In this document: positions 26,977 through 35,898 of the stretch, in pieces | Layout: the number at the start of each line of letters is the position of its first letter | How positions within the stretch are numbered: position 1 is the first letter of the stretch | Origin: Methylobacterium sp. Leaf125 | GTDB taxonomy: Bacteria; Pseudomonadota; Alphaproteobacteria; Rhizobiales; Beijerinckiaceae | Direction: 5' to 3' | Assembly: GCF_001423085.1 (NCBI RefSeq) | Contig: NZ_LMNU01000001.1 | Coordinates: 675,495-739,494 of the forward strand | DNA length: 64,000 bases | Translations under genes and position numbers: made by a program | The notes under the pieces: model-generated | Databases searched by the model: none | The model's input: the letters and a program-made list of their open reading frames with translations, nothing else | Told to the model about the DNA's origin: nothing

Positions 26977-28392
26977 ATGAAGCTGCCCGACAAGCTCGGT
27001 CCCATCCACTTCATCGGCATCGGCGGCATCGGCATGTCCGGCATCGCCGAGGTGATGCACAACCTCGGCTATACCGTGCAGGGGTCGGATGCCAACGACA
27101 ACGCCAACGTCCGGCGCCTGGCCGAAAAGGGCATGCGCACCTTCATCGGTCACGAGGCCGGCAACGTCGAGGAGGCGGCCCTCGTGGTGGTCTCCACCGC
27201 GATCCGCCGCGACAATCCGGAGCTGGTCGCCGCCCGCGAGCGCCGCCTGCCGGTGGTGCGCCGGGCCGAGATGCTGGCCGAGCTGATGCGCTTCAAGTCC
27301 TGCGTCGCCATCGCGGGCACCCACGGCAAGACCACGACGACCTCCCTCGTCGCCACCCTGCTGGATGCCGGCAACCTCGACCCCACCGTGATCAACGGCG
27401 GCATCATCAACGCCTACGGCACCAATGCCCGCATGGGCGAGGGCGAGTGGATGGTGGTGGAGGCCGACGAATCCGACGGCACCTTCCTGAAGCTGCCGGC
27501 GGACGTCGCCATCGTCACCAACATCGACCCCGAGCATCTCGATCATTTCGGTTCGTTCGACGCGGTGAAGGACGCCTTCCGGCGCTTCATCGACAACATC
27601 CCGTTCTACGGCTTCGCCGTGATGTGCATCGACCATCCGATCGTGCAGGACCTCGTCGGACACATCGAGGACCGCCGCATCATCACCTACGGCGAGAATC
27701 CGCAGGCCGATGTCCGCCTCATCGACGTGGACCTGCGTGGCGGCCAGAGCCGCTTCCGCGTGATGATCCGCGATCGCCGCCCGGGCTTCCGCATGGAGAT
27801 GGAGGACCTCGTCCTGCCGATGCCGGGCAAGCACAACGCCCTGAATGCCACCGCGGCGCTCGCCGTCGCGCACGAGCTCGGCGTCGAGCCGGAGGCGATC
27901 CGCAAGGCGCTCGCCGGCTTCGGCGGCGTCAAGCGCCGCTTCACCCGGACCGGCACCTGGAACGGCGCCCTGATCTTCGACGATTACGGACACCATCCGG
28001 TGGAGATCAAGGCGGTGCTGAAGGCGGCCCGTGCCTCCACCGAGGGCAACGTCATCGCCATCGTGCAGCCGCACCGCTACACGCGCCTCGCCTCGCTGTT
28101 CGACGATTTCTGCACCTGCTTCAACGATGCCGACACGGTCATCGTCGCCCCCGTCTACGCGGCGGGCGAGGCGCCGATCGAGGGCATGGACCGCGACGGG
28201 CTCGTCTCGGGCCTGAAATCGCGGGGCCATCGCGATGCGATCGCGCTACAGCGCTCCGAGGACCTCGCCGGCATCGTGGCCGGCCGCGCCAAGCCCGGCG
28301 ACTACGTCGTGTGCCTCGGCGCCGGCAACATCACGCAATGGGCCTACGCCCTCCCGGGCGAACTCGCGGCCCTGGACGGCGTGACGGCGTGA
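26977..28392 (+). CDS. murC: UDP-N-acetylmuramate--L-alanine ligase
   Basis: 471 residues. N-terminal Rossmann domain with [23 protein letters not shown]-binding [10 protein letters not shown] at 113-122, the metal-binding [33 protein letters not shown], and the C-terminal domain [15 protein letters not shown] and QPHRYTR. It adds the first amino acid, L-alanine, to UDP-MurNAc in the cytosol. It follows murG by 71 bp; a degenerate DUF559 gene begins 7 bp after its stop. Confidence 0.96.
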   Translation: MKLPDKLGPIHFIGIGGIGMSGIAEVMHNLGYTVQGSDANDNANVRRLAEKGMRTFIGHEAGNVEEAALVVVSTAIRRDNPELVAARERRLPVVRRAEMLAELMRFKSCVAIAGTHGKTTTTSLVATLLDAGNLDPTVINGGIINAYGTNARMGEGEWMVVEADESDGTFLKLPADVAIVTNIDPEHLDHFGSFDAVKDAFRRFIDNIPFYGFAVMCIDHPIVQDLVGHIEDRRIITYGENPQADVRLIDVDLRGGQSRFRVMIRDRRPGFRMEMEDLVLPMPGKHNALNATAALAVAHELGVEPEAIRKALAGFGGVKRRFTRTGTWNGALIFDDYGHHPVEIKAVLKAARASTEGNVIAIVQPHRYTRLASLFDDFCTCFNDADTVIVAPVYAAGEAPIEGMDRDGLVSGLKSRGHRDAIALQRSEDLAGIVAGRAKPGDYVVCLGAGNITQWAYALPGELAALDGVTA

Positions 28393-28399
28393 GCCGCCG

Positions 28400-28804
28400 A
28401 TGCGTGCCGCTTCGAGGGCGCGCACGCGCTTCCGTTGGATCTTGCAGGGCAACGAAACGGGGTCCGGGCCTCGCCACCGTTCGCATCTGAGGGACCGGCG
28501 CTCCGCCGGCTTCCCGTTCGTCCGGCCGCAGCCGGTCGGCGGTTCCATCGCCGACATCGTCTGTCGCGCGCTGCGGTTCATCGTCGGCGCGGACGGCAGC
28601 CAGCAGGCCGGGAACAGGCGCGATCACGTCAGGGATGCCTGGCTGGCCGCGGGCGGCGATCGCGGCCTGCGCTTTTGGAACATCGACATCATGCAACAGA
28701 CCGAGTGCGTCAGCGCGACGATCCTCGCTGCCCTCCCAGCCTCTCCCCGTCTGCGGGGCAAGGCCCTCTCCTCGCAGGCGACGAGAGGGGAGGGGCGCTC
28801 ATGA
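28400..28804 (+). CDS. Degenerate DUF559 endonuclease-like protein
   Basis: 134 residues. The mid to C-terminal part aligns by eye with DUF559, a Vsr-like endonuclease fold: [80 protein letters not shown]. Functional members read roughly vEvDGgqH where this one has IVGADGSQQ: the acidic residue and the histidine are lost, so nuclease activity is doubtful. The C-terminal tail is encoded by the hairpin element at 28764-28789. The frame begins 7 bp after murC and its stop overlaps the murB ATG by 4 bp, so it is seamlessly embedded in the operon. It may be a decaying gene kept for translational coupling. Confidence 0.6.
   Translation: MRAASRARTRFRWILQGNETGSGPRHRSHLRDRRSAGFPFVRPQPVGGSIADIVCRALRFIVGADGSQQAGNRRDHVRDAWLAAGGDRGLRFWNIDIMQQTECVSATILAALPASPRLRGKALSSQATRGEGRS
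28764..28789. repeat. REP-like hairpin just before murB
   Basis: Arms CCCTCTC and GAGAGGG with an inner TCG/CGA pair around a CAGG loop. Similar pyrimidine/purine palindromes of the CTCTCCTC/GAGGAGAG type are dispersed in alphaproteobacterial intergenic DNA. Here it encodes the tail of the DUF559-like frame and its right arm supplies the G-rich sequence next to the murB start, so it could affect murB translation. Confidence 0.5.
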
Positions 28805-29733
28805 CCGCATTCCCGGACATCACCCCCGACATCCGTGCGAAGGCGCCGGCCCTGCGCGGGCGGCTCATCGCCAACCAGCCGCTCTCGGACCTGACCTGGT
28901 TCCGGGTCGGCGGCCCGGCGCAGGTGCTGTTCACCCCGGCCGACGCGGAAGACCTCGGTCTTCTGCTCTCGGTCCTCGATCCGGACATGCCCGTGACGGT
29001 GATCGGCCTCGGCTCGAACCTCATCGTGCGCGACGGTGGCGTACCCGGCGTCGTGGTGCGCCTCGGCGGCCGGGCCTTCGGCACGGTGGAGATCGACGGC
29101 GAGACCCTGCGGGTCGGGACCGCGGTGCCGGACATGCGCCTTGCCAAGGCAGCAGCCGAGGCCGGACTCGACGGGCTCGCGTTCTTTCGCGGCATTCCCG
29201 GTTCGGTCGGCGGCGCGCTGCGCATGAATGCCGGCGCCCATGGCGGCGAGACCACCGACGTGCTGGTGGAGGCCCACGGTGTCGACCGCCGGGGCGAGGC
29301 GCGTCGCTTCACCCATGCGGAGATGGGCTTCACCTATCGGCACAGCGGTGCCCCCGACGACGTGATCTTCACGCATGCGGTGTTCCGCGGGCGGCCCGGC
29401 GAGCGGGCGGCCATCGAGGCCGAGATGGACCGGGTGACGGCGGCGCGCGAGGCGGCCCAGCCGATCCGCGAGCGCACCGGCGGCTCGACCTTCAAGAACC
29501 CGCCCGGAGCCAAGGCCTGGCAACTCGTCGACGCGGCCGGCTGCCGTGGCCTGACGGTCGGCGGCGCGCAGGTCTCCGAGATGCACTGCAACTTCCTGAT
29601 CAACCGCGACAATGCCACGGCGGCCGACATCGAGGGGCTCGGCGAAGAGGTCCGCCGACGCGTGCGCGAGACCTCCGGCGTCGAACTCCACTGGGAGATC
29701 AAGCGCATCGGAATGTCGACACCTGCGGGGTAA
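28801..29733 (+). CDS. murB: UDP-N-acetylenolpyruvoylglucosamine reductase
   Basis: 310 residues. FAD-binding domain with [20 protein letters not shown] and [14 protein letters not shown]; the substrate domain has [39 protein letters not shown] (catalytic serine) and [20 protein letters not shown], ending [11 protein letters not shown] with the catalytic glutamate. It reduces enolpyruvyl-UDP-GlcNAc to UDP-MurNAc using NADPH. GAGGGGAGGGG lies upstream of the ATG, within the hairpin element. A toxin-antitoxin pair follows 36 bp downstream. Confidence 0.95.
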   Translation: MTAFPDITPDIRAKAPALRGRLIANQPLSDLTWFRVGGPAQVLFTPADAEDLGLLLSVLDPDMPVTVIGLGSNLIVRDGGVPGVVVRLGGRAFGTVEIDGETLRVGTAVPDMRLAKAAAEAGLDGLAFFRGIPGSVGGALRMNAGAHGGETTDVLVEAHGVDRRGEARRFTHAEMGFTYRHSGAPDDVIFTHAVFRGRPGERAAIEAEMDRVTAAREAAQPIRERTGGSTFKNPPGAKAWQLVDAAGCRGLTVGGAQVSEMHCNFLINRDNATAADIEGLGEEVRRRVRETSGVELHWEIKRIGMSTPAG

Positions 29734-29769
29734 GGCGGTAAGACGTAAGGCTGCTGACGGGAGAGGCCG

Positions 29770-30003
29770 GTGACTGGGCGGGACGTTCTGACGGCCTATT
29801 CGAAGGTCTCCGTGAAGAGCCAGACCGTGCTACCCGCCGAAGTTCGGGCGCGCCTCGGCGTCGGCCCGGGTGATCGTCTTCGCTACGTGATCACGCCGGA
29901 CGGCATCCGCATCGAAAAGGCGCGGCCCGAGGGTGAAGATCCCTTCGTGACCTTCACGGAATGGGCCGGTGCCGCCGACGAAGAAGCCTATGGCAATCTC
30001 TAG
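29770..30003 (+). CDS. AbrB/SpoVT-type antitoxin
   Basis: 77 residues. The swapped-hairpin AbrB domain is clear at about 8-50: AYSKVSVKSQTVLPAEVRAR followed by LGVGPGDRLRYVITPDGIRI. The acidic C-terminus (EGEDPFVTFTEWAGAADEE) would wrap the toxin. Antitoxins of this type bind DNA and autoregulate. The start codon is GTG at 29770 with GGGAGAGG upstream. It overlaps the following PemK-type toxin gene, the usual toxin-antitoxin layout, and sits inside the cell wall cluster. Confidence 0.85.
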   Translation: MTGRDVLTAYSKVSVKSQTVLPAEVRARLGVGPGDRLRYVITPDGIRIEKARPEGEDPFVTFTEWAGAADEEAYGNL

Positions 30004-30364
30004 GGACCCCGACGGACGCATGGTGTCCGCGGGCGCCGTGGTGGTTGTCCCGTTTCCCTATTCCGACCGTCTCGCCGAGAAGCGTCGCCCGGCCGTCGTG
30101 GTCTCGGGACAGGCGGTCGCCGAGGCGGGATTCGTCTGGATCGCCATGATCACCAGTGCGAACAACCCCGCCATGGGGGGCGATCAGGCGATCGACGATC
30201 TTGTCGCTGCCGGGCTTGATGCGCCGTCCGTCGTCAGGCCCCTCAAGCTGGCCTGCATCGAACCCGCTCTCATCCTCAGGCGGATCGGGACACTGCCGCC
30301 GCTGGCGGCCGGCGCGGTTTTCGAGGCGGTCCGCGACAGGATCGGGCCCGGAAGGCCGGCGTGA
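29990..30364 (+). CDS. PemK/MazF-family endoribonuclease toxin
   Basis: About 124 residues. The PemK/MazF fold is shown by VSAGAVVVVPFPYSDRLAEK, RRPAVVVSG, FVWIAMITSAN and VRPLKLACIEPALILRRIG. The conserved arginine in KRRPAVV and the threonine-serine in MITSAN, both near the active site of MazF enzymes, are present, so it looks intact. Such toxins cut mRNA when the antitoxin is degraded. ATG at 29990 overlaps the antitoxin by 14 bp; GTG at 29969 is an alternative. It lies between murB and ddl, 38 bp before ddl. Confidence 0.85.
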   Translation: MAISRDPDGRMVSAGAVVVVPFPYSDRLAEKRRPAVVVSGQAVAEAGFVWIAMITSANNPAMGGDQAIDDLVAAGLDAPSVVRPLKLACIEPALILRRIGTLPPLAAGAVFEAVRDRIGPGRPA

Positions 30365-30402
30365 CGACGCAATCCATGTTCGTGCAAACCCCAGGAGTCC
30401 CC

Positions 30403-31326
30403 ATGTCCAAGCACGTCGCCGTCCTGATGGGCGGGTGGTCCTCCGAGCGGCCGGTCTCGCTGAATTCGGGCCATGCCTGCGCCGATGCCCTGGAGGGCCA
30501 GGGTTTCCGCGTCACGCGGGTCGACGTCCAGCCGGACATCGCCACGGTGCTCACCGAGCTGCGGCCCGACGTGGCCTTCAACGCGCTGCACGGTCCGGCG
30601 GGCGAGGACGGCACCATCCAGGGGCTGCTGGAGCTGCTGCGCATCCCCTACACGCATTCCGGCGTGCTCGCCTCGGCGCTGGCGATGCATAAGGAACGTG
30701 CCAAAGTGATCATGCGGGCGGCCGGCGTCAGCGTCCCGGAGGGCCGCGTCGTTAACCGTCATGAGGCCGCAAAGTCACACGTGCTGACGCCGCCCTACGT
30801 GCTCAAGCCGGTGGCCGAGGGCTCCTCCATGGGGGTCATCATCGTGCGGGACGGACGCTCCCATCCGCCCCAGGAAGTGGGCCGGGAGGATTGGGGCTAT
30901 GGCGATGAAATCCTTGCGGAAACCTACGTCGCCGGGCGCGAGCTGACCTGCGCCGTGATGGGCGACAGGGCCCTCGGGGTGATCGAGATCAAGCCGGCTT
31001 CGGGGGAGTGGTACGACTTCGACGCGAAGTACGCCGAGGGGGGGTCGATCCACGTCCTCCCGGCAGAAATTAAACCAAATCTTTACCAGCGTGTCCAAGA
31101 GTTGTCGTTAACGGCGCATCAAGCACTCGGGTGCCGGGGCATCAGCCGTGCGGACCTTCGCTACGACGACACACCGGGGGGAACCGGTGCCCTCGTCGTG
31201 CTGGAGGTCAACACGCAACCCGGCATGACGAAGACGAGCTTGGTCCCGGAGATGGCAGCCCATGCGGGCTATAGTTTCGGTGAGCTCGTCCAATGGATGG
31301 TGGGGGACGCAACGTTGGGCCGGTAG
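30403..31326 (+). CDS. ddl: D-alanine--D-alanine ligase
   Basis: 307 residues, ATP-grasp. It starts HVAVLMGGWSSERPVSLNSG and has NALHGPAGEDGTIQGLLELL, PYTHSGVLASALAMHKERAK, the loop VLKPVAEGSSMGVIIV, ISRADLRYDD and the metal-binding EVNTQPGMTKTSLVPE. It makes the D-Ala-D-Ala dipeptide of peptidoglycan precursors. AGGAG is 4 bp before the ATG at 30403. The 3' end overlaps ftsQ by 34 bp, an arrangement common in alphaproteobacterial clusters. Confidence 0.95.
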   Translation: MSKHVAVLMGGWSSERPVSLNSGHACADALEGQGFRVTRVDVQPDIATVLTELRPDVAFNALHGPAGEDGTIQGLLELLRIPYTHSGVLASALAMHKERAKVIMRAAGVSVPEGRVVNRHEAAKSHVLTPPYVLKPVAEGSSMGVIIVRDGRSHPPQEVGREDWGYGDEILAETYVAGRELTCAVMGDRALGVIEIKPASGEWYDFDAKYAEGGSIHVLPAEIKPNLYQRVQELSLTAHQALGCRGISRADLRYDDTPGGTGALVVLEVNTQPGMTKTSLVPEMAAHAGYSFGELVQWMVGDATLGR

Positions 31327-32264
31327 GGGCCGAAGGCCCGTTCGGCGGCCAGGGTCCGCTCGGGCCCGCCGCCGGCACGGTCGCCTCCGTTCGTGCGTCG
31401 CTGGCCGCCCGCCTGCGCCGCATCACGCCTCCCGGTCGCCGCTCGCGCCTCGCCAACCCGATCGAACGGCGCATCCCGCGCCACCTCGGCACGGCGGGCT
31501 TCTCCCTCTCCTTCGCGGCCCTCGCCCTCGCCGGCTTCGTCGGCAGCGGCGCCTATGATCGCTTCGTGGCCGAGCACGGCCGCCCCCTCGACATCGCGGC
31601 GCGGCTCGCCGGCTTCGGCGTCGAGCGCGTCACCATCTCGGGGATCGCCCGCCTCTACGAGCGCGAGGTCTTGCAGGCCGCCGGCATCGACGGGCACTCC
31701 TCGGTGGTCTTCCTCGATGTGGCGGAGGCCCGCGAGCGCCTCTTGGCGGTCCCGCTGATCGCCAGCGCCTCCGTGCGCAAGGTCTACCCGAACGAGATCG
31801 TCATCACCCAGGTCGAGCGCGAGCCCGCCGCCCTGTGGCAGCGCAACGGCGAGATTGCCGTGATCGCCGCCGACGGCACGGTGATCGACCAGATGCGCGA
31901 CGACCGCTACGCCGCGCTTCCCCTCGTGGTCGGCGACGACGCCAACCTCAAGCTCAAGGACTACCTCGCCCTGATCGAAGCGGCCGGCTCCCTGGCCGAG
32001 CGGGTCAAGGCCGGGACCTACGTCTCCGGCCGTCGCTGGACCCTCAAGCTCGACGGCGTCGACATCCGCCTGCCCGAGACGGGCGCCACCGAGGCCCTGG
32101 CTCGGTTGGTCAAGCTCGAGCGCGACAACCGCATTCTCGAGAAGGACATCATCGCGGTGGACCTGCGCATGCCCGACCGGGTGGTGGTGCGGCTCACCGA
32201 GGAAGCGGCCGCGGCCCGCGCCGAATCCCAGAAGAAGTCCAAGCCCAAGGGGACCAGCACATGA
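31293..32264 (+). CDS. ftsQ: Cell division protein FtsQ
   Basis: 323 residues. A long Gly/Arg-rich cytoplasmic N-terminus (1-68), one membrane segment at about 70-90 (AGFSLSFAALALAGFVGSG), then a POTRA domain (VERVTISGIARLYEREVLQA) and the FtsQ beta domain with VRKVYPNEIVITQVEREPAA, LPLVVGDDA and IIAVDLRMPDRVVVRL. FtsQ is the bitopic divisome scaffold that, with FtsL and FtsB, activates septal synthesis. The start at 31293 lies inside ddl. A lysine-rich tail (KKSKPKG) ends the protein. Confidence 0.92.
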   Translation: MDGGGRNVGPVGAEGPFGGQGPLGPAAGTVASVRASLAARLRRITPPGRRSRLANPIERRIPRHLGTAGFSLSFAALALAGFVGSGAYDRFVAEHGRPLDIAARLAGFGVERVTISGIARLYEREVLQAAGIDGHSSVVFLDVAEARERLLAVPLIASASVRKVYPNEIVITQVEREPAALWQRNGEIAVIAADGTVIDQMRDDRYAALPLVVGDDANLKLKDYLALIEAAGSLAERVKAGTYVSGRRWTLKLDGVDIRLPETGATEALARLVKLERDNRILEKDIIAVDLRMPDRVVVRLTEEAAAARAESQKKSKPKGTST

Positions 32265-32330
32265 GCCGCACGATCCGTCCGGCGCATCCCGCGTCCCGTC
32301 CCCGTTTCACCGCCTCCGCCCGGTAGCCCG

Positions 32331-33653
32331 ATGCACGACCCGCACGGCCTCACCCCACGCCTGAAGCCCCTCTCCGCCCGGCGCAGCACCACCCTCTCGG
32401 TGCTCGACATCGGAACGAGCAAGGTCGTCTGCCTCATCGCCGAGCTCCAGCCGGCCGAGGCCCTCACCACCCTGCGCGGGCGCACCCACTTCGCCCGCGT
32501 CATCGGCATCGGCCACCAGCGTTCGCAGGGTCTCAAGGGCGGCGTCATCGTCGACCTCGAGGCGGCCGAGAGCGCGATCCGCCAGGCGGTCCACGCCGCC
32601 GAGCGGATGGCGAAGGTCGAGGTGCAGTCGGTCATCGTCAACATGTCCGGCGGCCGGATCGGATCGCAGCACTTCGAGGCCCGCGTCGGCACCCGCACCG
32701 GCACCGTCACGGGTTCCGACGTGGAGCGCGTGCTGGAAACCGCCTCGGCCCACGGCGTCAGCCCCGGCCGTGCCGTGCTCCATGCCCTGCCCACCGGCTA
32801 CGCCATCGACGGCCAGGGCACGGTCATCGATCCCTCGGGCATGATGGGCGACGCCCTCGGGGTCGACCTCCACGTCGTCACCGGCGAGGCGGCCGCCGCC
32901 CGCAACCTCATGCTCGCCGTCGAGCACTGCCACCTCGGCGTCGAGGCGGTGATCGCCACGCCCTACGCCGCCGGCCTCTCGGCCCTGGTGGACGACGAAG
33001 CCGAGATGGGCGTCGCCGTGGTCGACATGGGCGGCGGCACCACCAGCGTCGGCGTGTTCTCCGGCGGCCACCTCGTCCACGTGGACGCGGTCGCGGTCGG
33101 CGGCCACCACGTCACCATGGATATCGCGCGCGGCCTCTCCACCCGGGTCGCCGCGGCCGAGCGCCTCAAGACCCTCTACGGCTCGGCCATCGCCACCGCC
33201 TCCGACGAGCGCGACATGATCGCGGTCCACGGGGTGGGCGAGGACGAGGGCGATGCCCCCAACCACGTGCCGCGCTCGCAGCTCGTGCGGATCATCCGCC
33301 CGCGCGTCGAGGAGGTGGTGGAACTGGTGCGCGACCGTCTGCGCGCCGCCGGCTTCTCGGCCCAGGCCGGGCGCCGGGTGGTGCTGACGGGGGGCGCGAG
33401 CCAGCTCGTCGGCCTGCCGGAGGTCGCCCGCCGGGTGATGGAGGGCCAGGTCCGCATCGGCCGGCCCCTCGGCATCCGCGGCCTGCCGGAGGCCGCCAAG
33501 GGACCCGCCTTCTCCGCCGCGGTGGGCCTCCTGGTCTACCCGCAGGTGGCGCATGCGGAGCATTTCGAGCCGCGGGGCCACGGGGCCTTCGCCGGTACGG
33601 GAACGGACGGCTACCTCTCGCGCGTCGGACGCTGGATCCGCGAGAGCTTCTGA
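32331..33653 (+). CDS. ftsA: Cell division protein FtsA
   Basis: 440 residues, actin-like ATPase. Phosphate-binding loops are visible: STTLSVLDIGTSKVVCLIAE and VAVVDMGGGTTSVGVFSGGH; the SHS2 insertion lies at about 95-165, and VVLTGGASQLVGLPEVARRV forms the adenosine motif. The C-terminal DGYLSRVGRWIRESF is the amphipathic membrane-targeting helix that tethers FtsZ filaments to the membrane. The gap to ftsQ (66 bp) contains only a 21-codon frame. It lies directly before ftsZ, as expected. Confidence 0.95.
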   Translation: MHDPHGLTPRLKPLSARRSTTLSVLDIGTSKVVCLIAELQPAEALTTLRGRTHFARVIGIGHQRSQGLKGGVIVDLEAAESAIRQAVHAAERMAKVEVQSVIVNMSGGRIGSQHFEARVGTRTGTVTGSDVERVLETASAHGVSPGRAVLHALPTGYAIDGQGTVIDPSGMMGDALGVDLHVVTGEAAAARNLMLAVEHCHLGVEAVIATPYAAGLSALVDDEAEMGVAVVDMGGGTTSVGVFSGGHLVHVDAVAVGGHHVTMDIARGLSTRVAAAERLKTLYGSAIATASDERDMIAVHGVGEDEGDAPNHVPRSQLVRIIRPRVEEVVELVRDRLRAAGFSAQAGRRVVLTGGASQLVGLPEVARRVMEGQVRIGRPLGIRGLPEAAKGPAFSAAVGLLVYPQVAHAEHFEPRGHGAFAGTGTDGYLSRVGRWIRESF

Positions 33654-33773
33654 GACGACCGCCGGCACGCCCGAAACCCCGCGGGGTGGGCGTGCATGGC
33701 CAGACCCAAATCGGCGCCCTGACTTCAAGGCGGGCGTCAAACGAAACGTGAAAGGCACGAGAGGCTCGACACC

Positions 33774-35570
33774 ATGGCCATCAGTCTGCAGGCGCCGGAT
33801 ATCCGGGAACTCAAGCCCCGCATCACCGTCTTCGGTGTCGGCGGAGCCGGCGGCAACGCCGTCAACAACATGATCGAATCCGGCCTGCTGGGCTGCGAAT
33901 TCGTGGTCGCCAACACCGACGCCCAGGCGCTGACCTCCTCGAAGGCCGAGCGCGTGATCCAGATGGGCCTCGGCGTGACGCAGGGCCTCGGCGCCGGCTC
34001 GCACCCCGAGGTCGGCTCTGCCGCCGCCGACGAGGTCATCGACGAGATCCGTGACCAGCTCTCCGGCGCCCACATGTGCTTCATCACCGCCGGCATGGGC
34101 GGCGGCACCGGCACCGGCGCGGCGCCCGTCATCGCCCGCGCCGCCCGCGACATGGGTATCCTGACCGTCGGTGTGGTCACGAAGCCGTTCCAGTTCGAGG
34201 GCGTGCGCCGGATGCGCACGGCCGAGGCCGGCATCCAAGAGCTCCAGGCCGCCGTCGACACCCTGATCGTGATCCCGAACCAGAACCTGTTCCGGGTCGC
34301 CAACGAGAAGACCACCTTCGCCGACGCCTTCGCGATGGCCGACCAGGTGCTCTACTCGGGCGTTGCCTGCATCACCGACCTGATGGTCAAGGAAGGCCTG
34401 ATCAACCTCGACTTCGCCGACGTCCGCGCGATCATGCGCGGCATGGGCAAGGCCATGATGGGGACCGGCGAGGCCTCGGGCGAGAACCGCGCCAACCGCG
34501 CCGCGGAAGCCGCCATCGCCAACCCGCTCCTCGACGACGTCTCGATGAAGGGCGCCCGCGGCCTGCTGATCTCGATCACCGGCGGCAACGACCTCACCCT
34601 CTACGAGCTCGACGAGGCTGCCACCCGCATCCGCGAGGAGGTCGACTCGGACGCCAACATCATCCTGGGCGCCACCTTCGACGAGAGCCTCGACGGCATC
34701 ATCCGGGTTTCCGTGGTCGCCACCGGCATCGAGCCGGCGCTGATCGCCGCCAACTCCCAGAACAACCCCGACATCGTCCAGACCGAGCAGCGCATCGCCG
34801 AGGTCGCCGAGCGTCTCCGTGCGGAAGCGAGGGCGCGGGCCGCACAGCCCGCGTCGACCTTTCGCCCCCTCGGACAGGACGGAGCCGTAGCGACCCCGGC
34901 CGCGCAGCCCGCTGCTCCGGCATCGCTGCAGGCCGCCCCGATCCAGGCCGCTCCGGTCCAGGCTCCGGTGCAGCAGATCCTGCGCGCCCCCGAGCCGGTG
35001 GCCCTCGCCCCCGAGCCCATGCGGGTCGAGCTGCCCCAGTCCCCGGTGATGCGCGACGAGGTGATGCTGACGCAGACCCAGCCGCGCGCCGCCATGTCCT
35101 ACGAGCCCGCGCCGATGCCGGCTCCCGAGCCCGCGCCCCAGCATGCCGCCGGCCCCTTCGTGCCGCCCCGGCCGGCCGTGGCCGTGGCCCGCGCCCCCCG
35201 CATGCCGCAGATCCAGGACCTGCCGCTTCCCGCCCAGGCCCAGCTCCGGGCCCGCGAGGAGCAGCCGGCCGAGCCGGCCGGCGATTCCAAGCGCATGACG
35301 CTGCTGCGCCGTCTCGCGACGGTGGGCTTCGGCGGACGCCGTGAGGACGTCGAGGCTGCGTCGCCTGCGCCGATGCGGGCGCCCGCCGCACCGATCCCGC
35401 AGGCCGCCGCGCCCGCGGACTACGCCAAGCGCGCTCCCGTGCAGGCTACCCCGGCCTACCGTCCGGCCCAGGGCAACCTCGATCCCCAGGGTCGCGTCGC
35501 CCCCCAGGCCCGCATGATGGACGACGACCAGCTCGAGATCCCGGCCTTCCTGCGCCGCCAGGCGAACTGA
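33774..35570 (+). CDS. ftsZ: Cell division GTPase FtsZ
   Basis: 598 residues. The GTPase domain covers about 12-320: [20 protein letters not shown], signature GGGTGTG at 109-115, and synergy loop [21 protein letters not shown] disordered Ala/Pro-rich linker of roughly 240 residues follows, ending in the conserved C-terminal peptide [15 protein letters not shown] that binds FtsA and other partners. FtsZ forms the division ring. The long linker is typical of Methylobacterium and other Rhizobiales but far longer than in E. coli. Two hairpins follow the stop, suggesting the transcript ends before lpxC. Confidence 0.97.
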   Translation: MAISLQAPDIRELKPRITVFGVGGAGGNAVNNMIESGLLGCEFVVANTDAQALTSSKAERVIQMGLGVTQGLGAGSHPEVGSAAADEVIDEIRDQLSGAHMCFITAGMGGGTGTGAAPVIARAARDMGILTVGVVTKPFQFEGVRRMRTAEAGIQELQAAVDTLIVIPNQNLFRVANEKTTFADAFAMADQVLYSGVACITDLMVKEGLINLDFADVRAIMRGMGKAMMGTGEASGENRANRAAEAAIANPLLDDVSMKGARGLLISITGGNDLTLYELDEAATRIREEVDSDANIILGATFDESLDGIIRVSVVATGIEPALIAANSQNNPDIVQTEQRIAEVAERLRAEARARAAQPASTFRPLGQDGAVATPAAQPAAPASLQAAPIQAAPVQAPVQQILRAPEPVALAPEPMRVELPQSPVMRDEVMLTQTQPRAAMSYEPAPMPAPEPAPQHAAGPFVPPRPAVAVARAPRMPQIQDLPLPAQAQLRAREEQPAEPAGDSKRMTLLRRLATVGFGGRREDVEAASPAPMRAPAAPIPQAAAPADYAKRAPVQATPAYRPAQGNLDPQGRVAPQARMMDDDQLEIPAFLRRQAN

Positions 35571-35600
35571 ACCCGGGGTCCGGCGGACCCTCAACGCCCA

Positions 35601-35646
35601 GGCTGAGATATTTCAGCCACAGGCCCGGAGCCTCGCGGCTCCGGGC
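35601..35646 (+). terminator. Double hairpin after ftsZ
   Basis: Two successive inverted repeats begin 31 bp after the ftsZ stop: GGCTGA/TCAGCC (35601-35618) and the stronger GCCCGGAGCC/GGCTCCGGGC with a TCGC loop (35623-35646). The second is a perfect 10-bp stem. No long T tract follows, only TATTGTT, so termination may be partial. Confidence 0.55.
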
Positions 35647-35679
35647 TATGCCTATTGTTAAACCGTTGTTCCAAAACGA

Positions 35680-35728
35680 GATTCAGATTCGCTGGTGGAA
35701 ACCGCGGCTGTAACACAGCGTAAGAATC
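35680..35728. promoter_or_regulatory. Three GANTC methylation sites upstream of lpxC
   Basis: GATTC at 35680-35684, GATTC at 35686-35690 and GAATC at 35724-35728 fall within 49 bp in the ftsZ-lpxC gap. CcrM methylates GANTC in alphaproteobacteria and GcrA acts at such promoters; gcrA is encoded at 40414-40935. GANTC should be rare in DNA this GC-rich. Confidence 0.45.
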
Positions 35729-35898
35729 CGTGATTTGGCCTGCCTTTGAGGCGCGGCTATACGAATTTTGGAACGACAAGGCGCGGTGGTTTCGACCATC
35801 AGACGCCGGCAGGGGCTTCAAGCAGCGGACGGATCGCAAGGGGCGCAGGGCCCATCCCGACGGGATGGGCGCGCCCGATCACGGCCGAGGGCTATGGA

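Noticed and set aside
32261-32326. 21-codon frame overlapping the ftsQ stop and ending before ftsA
   Set aside because: Arg/Pro/Ser-rich with no recognisable feature; such short frames are expected by chance, although the ATGA overlap was noted.
32307-35594. 1095-codon open frame antisense to ftsA and ftsZ
   Set aside because: It mirrors codon structure of ftsA/ftsZ in GC-rich DNA, is rich in His, Gly, Asp and Arg, and shows no domain.
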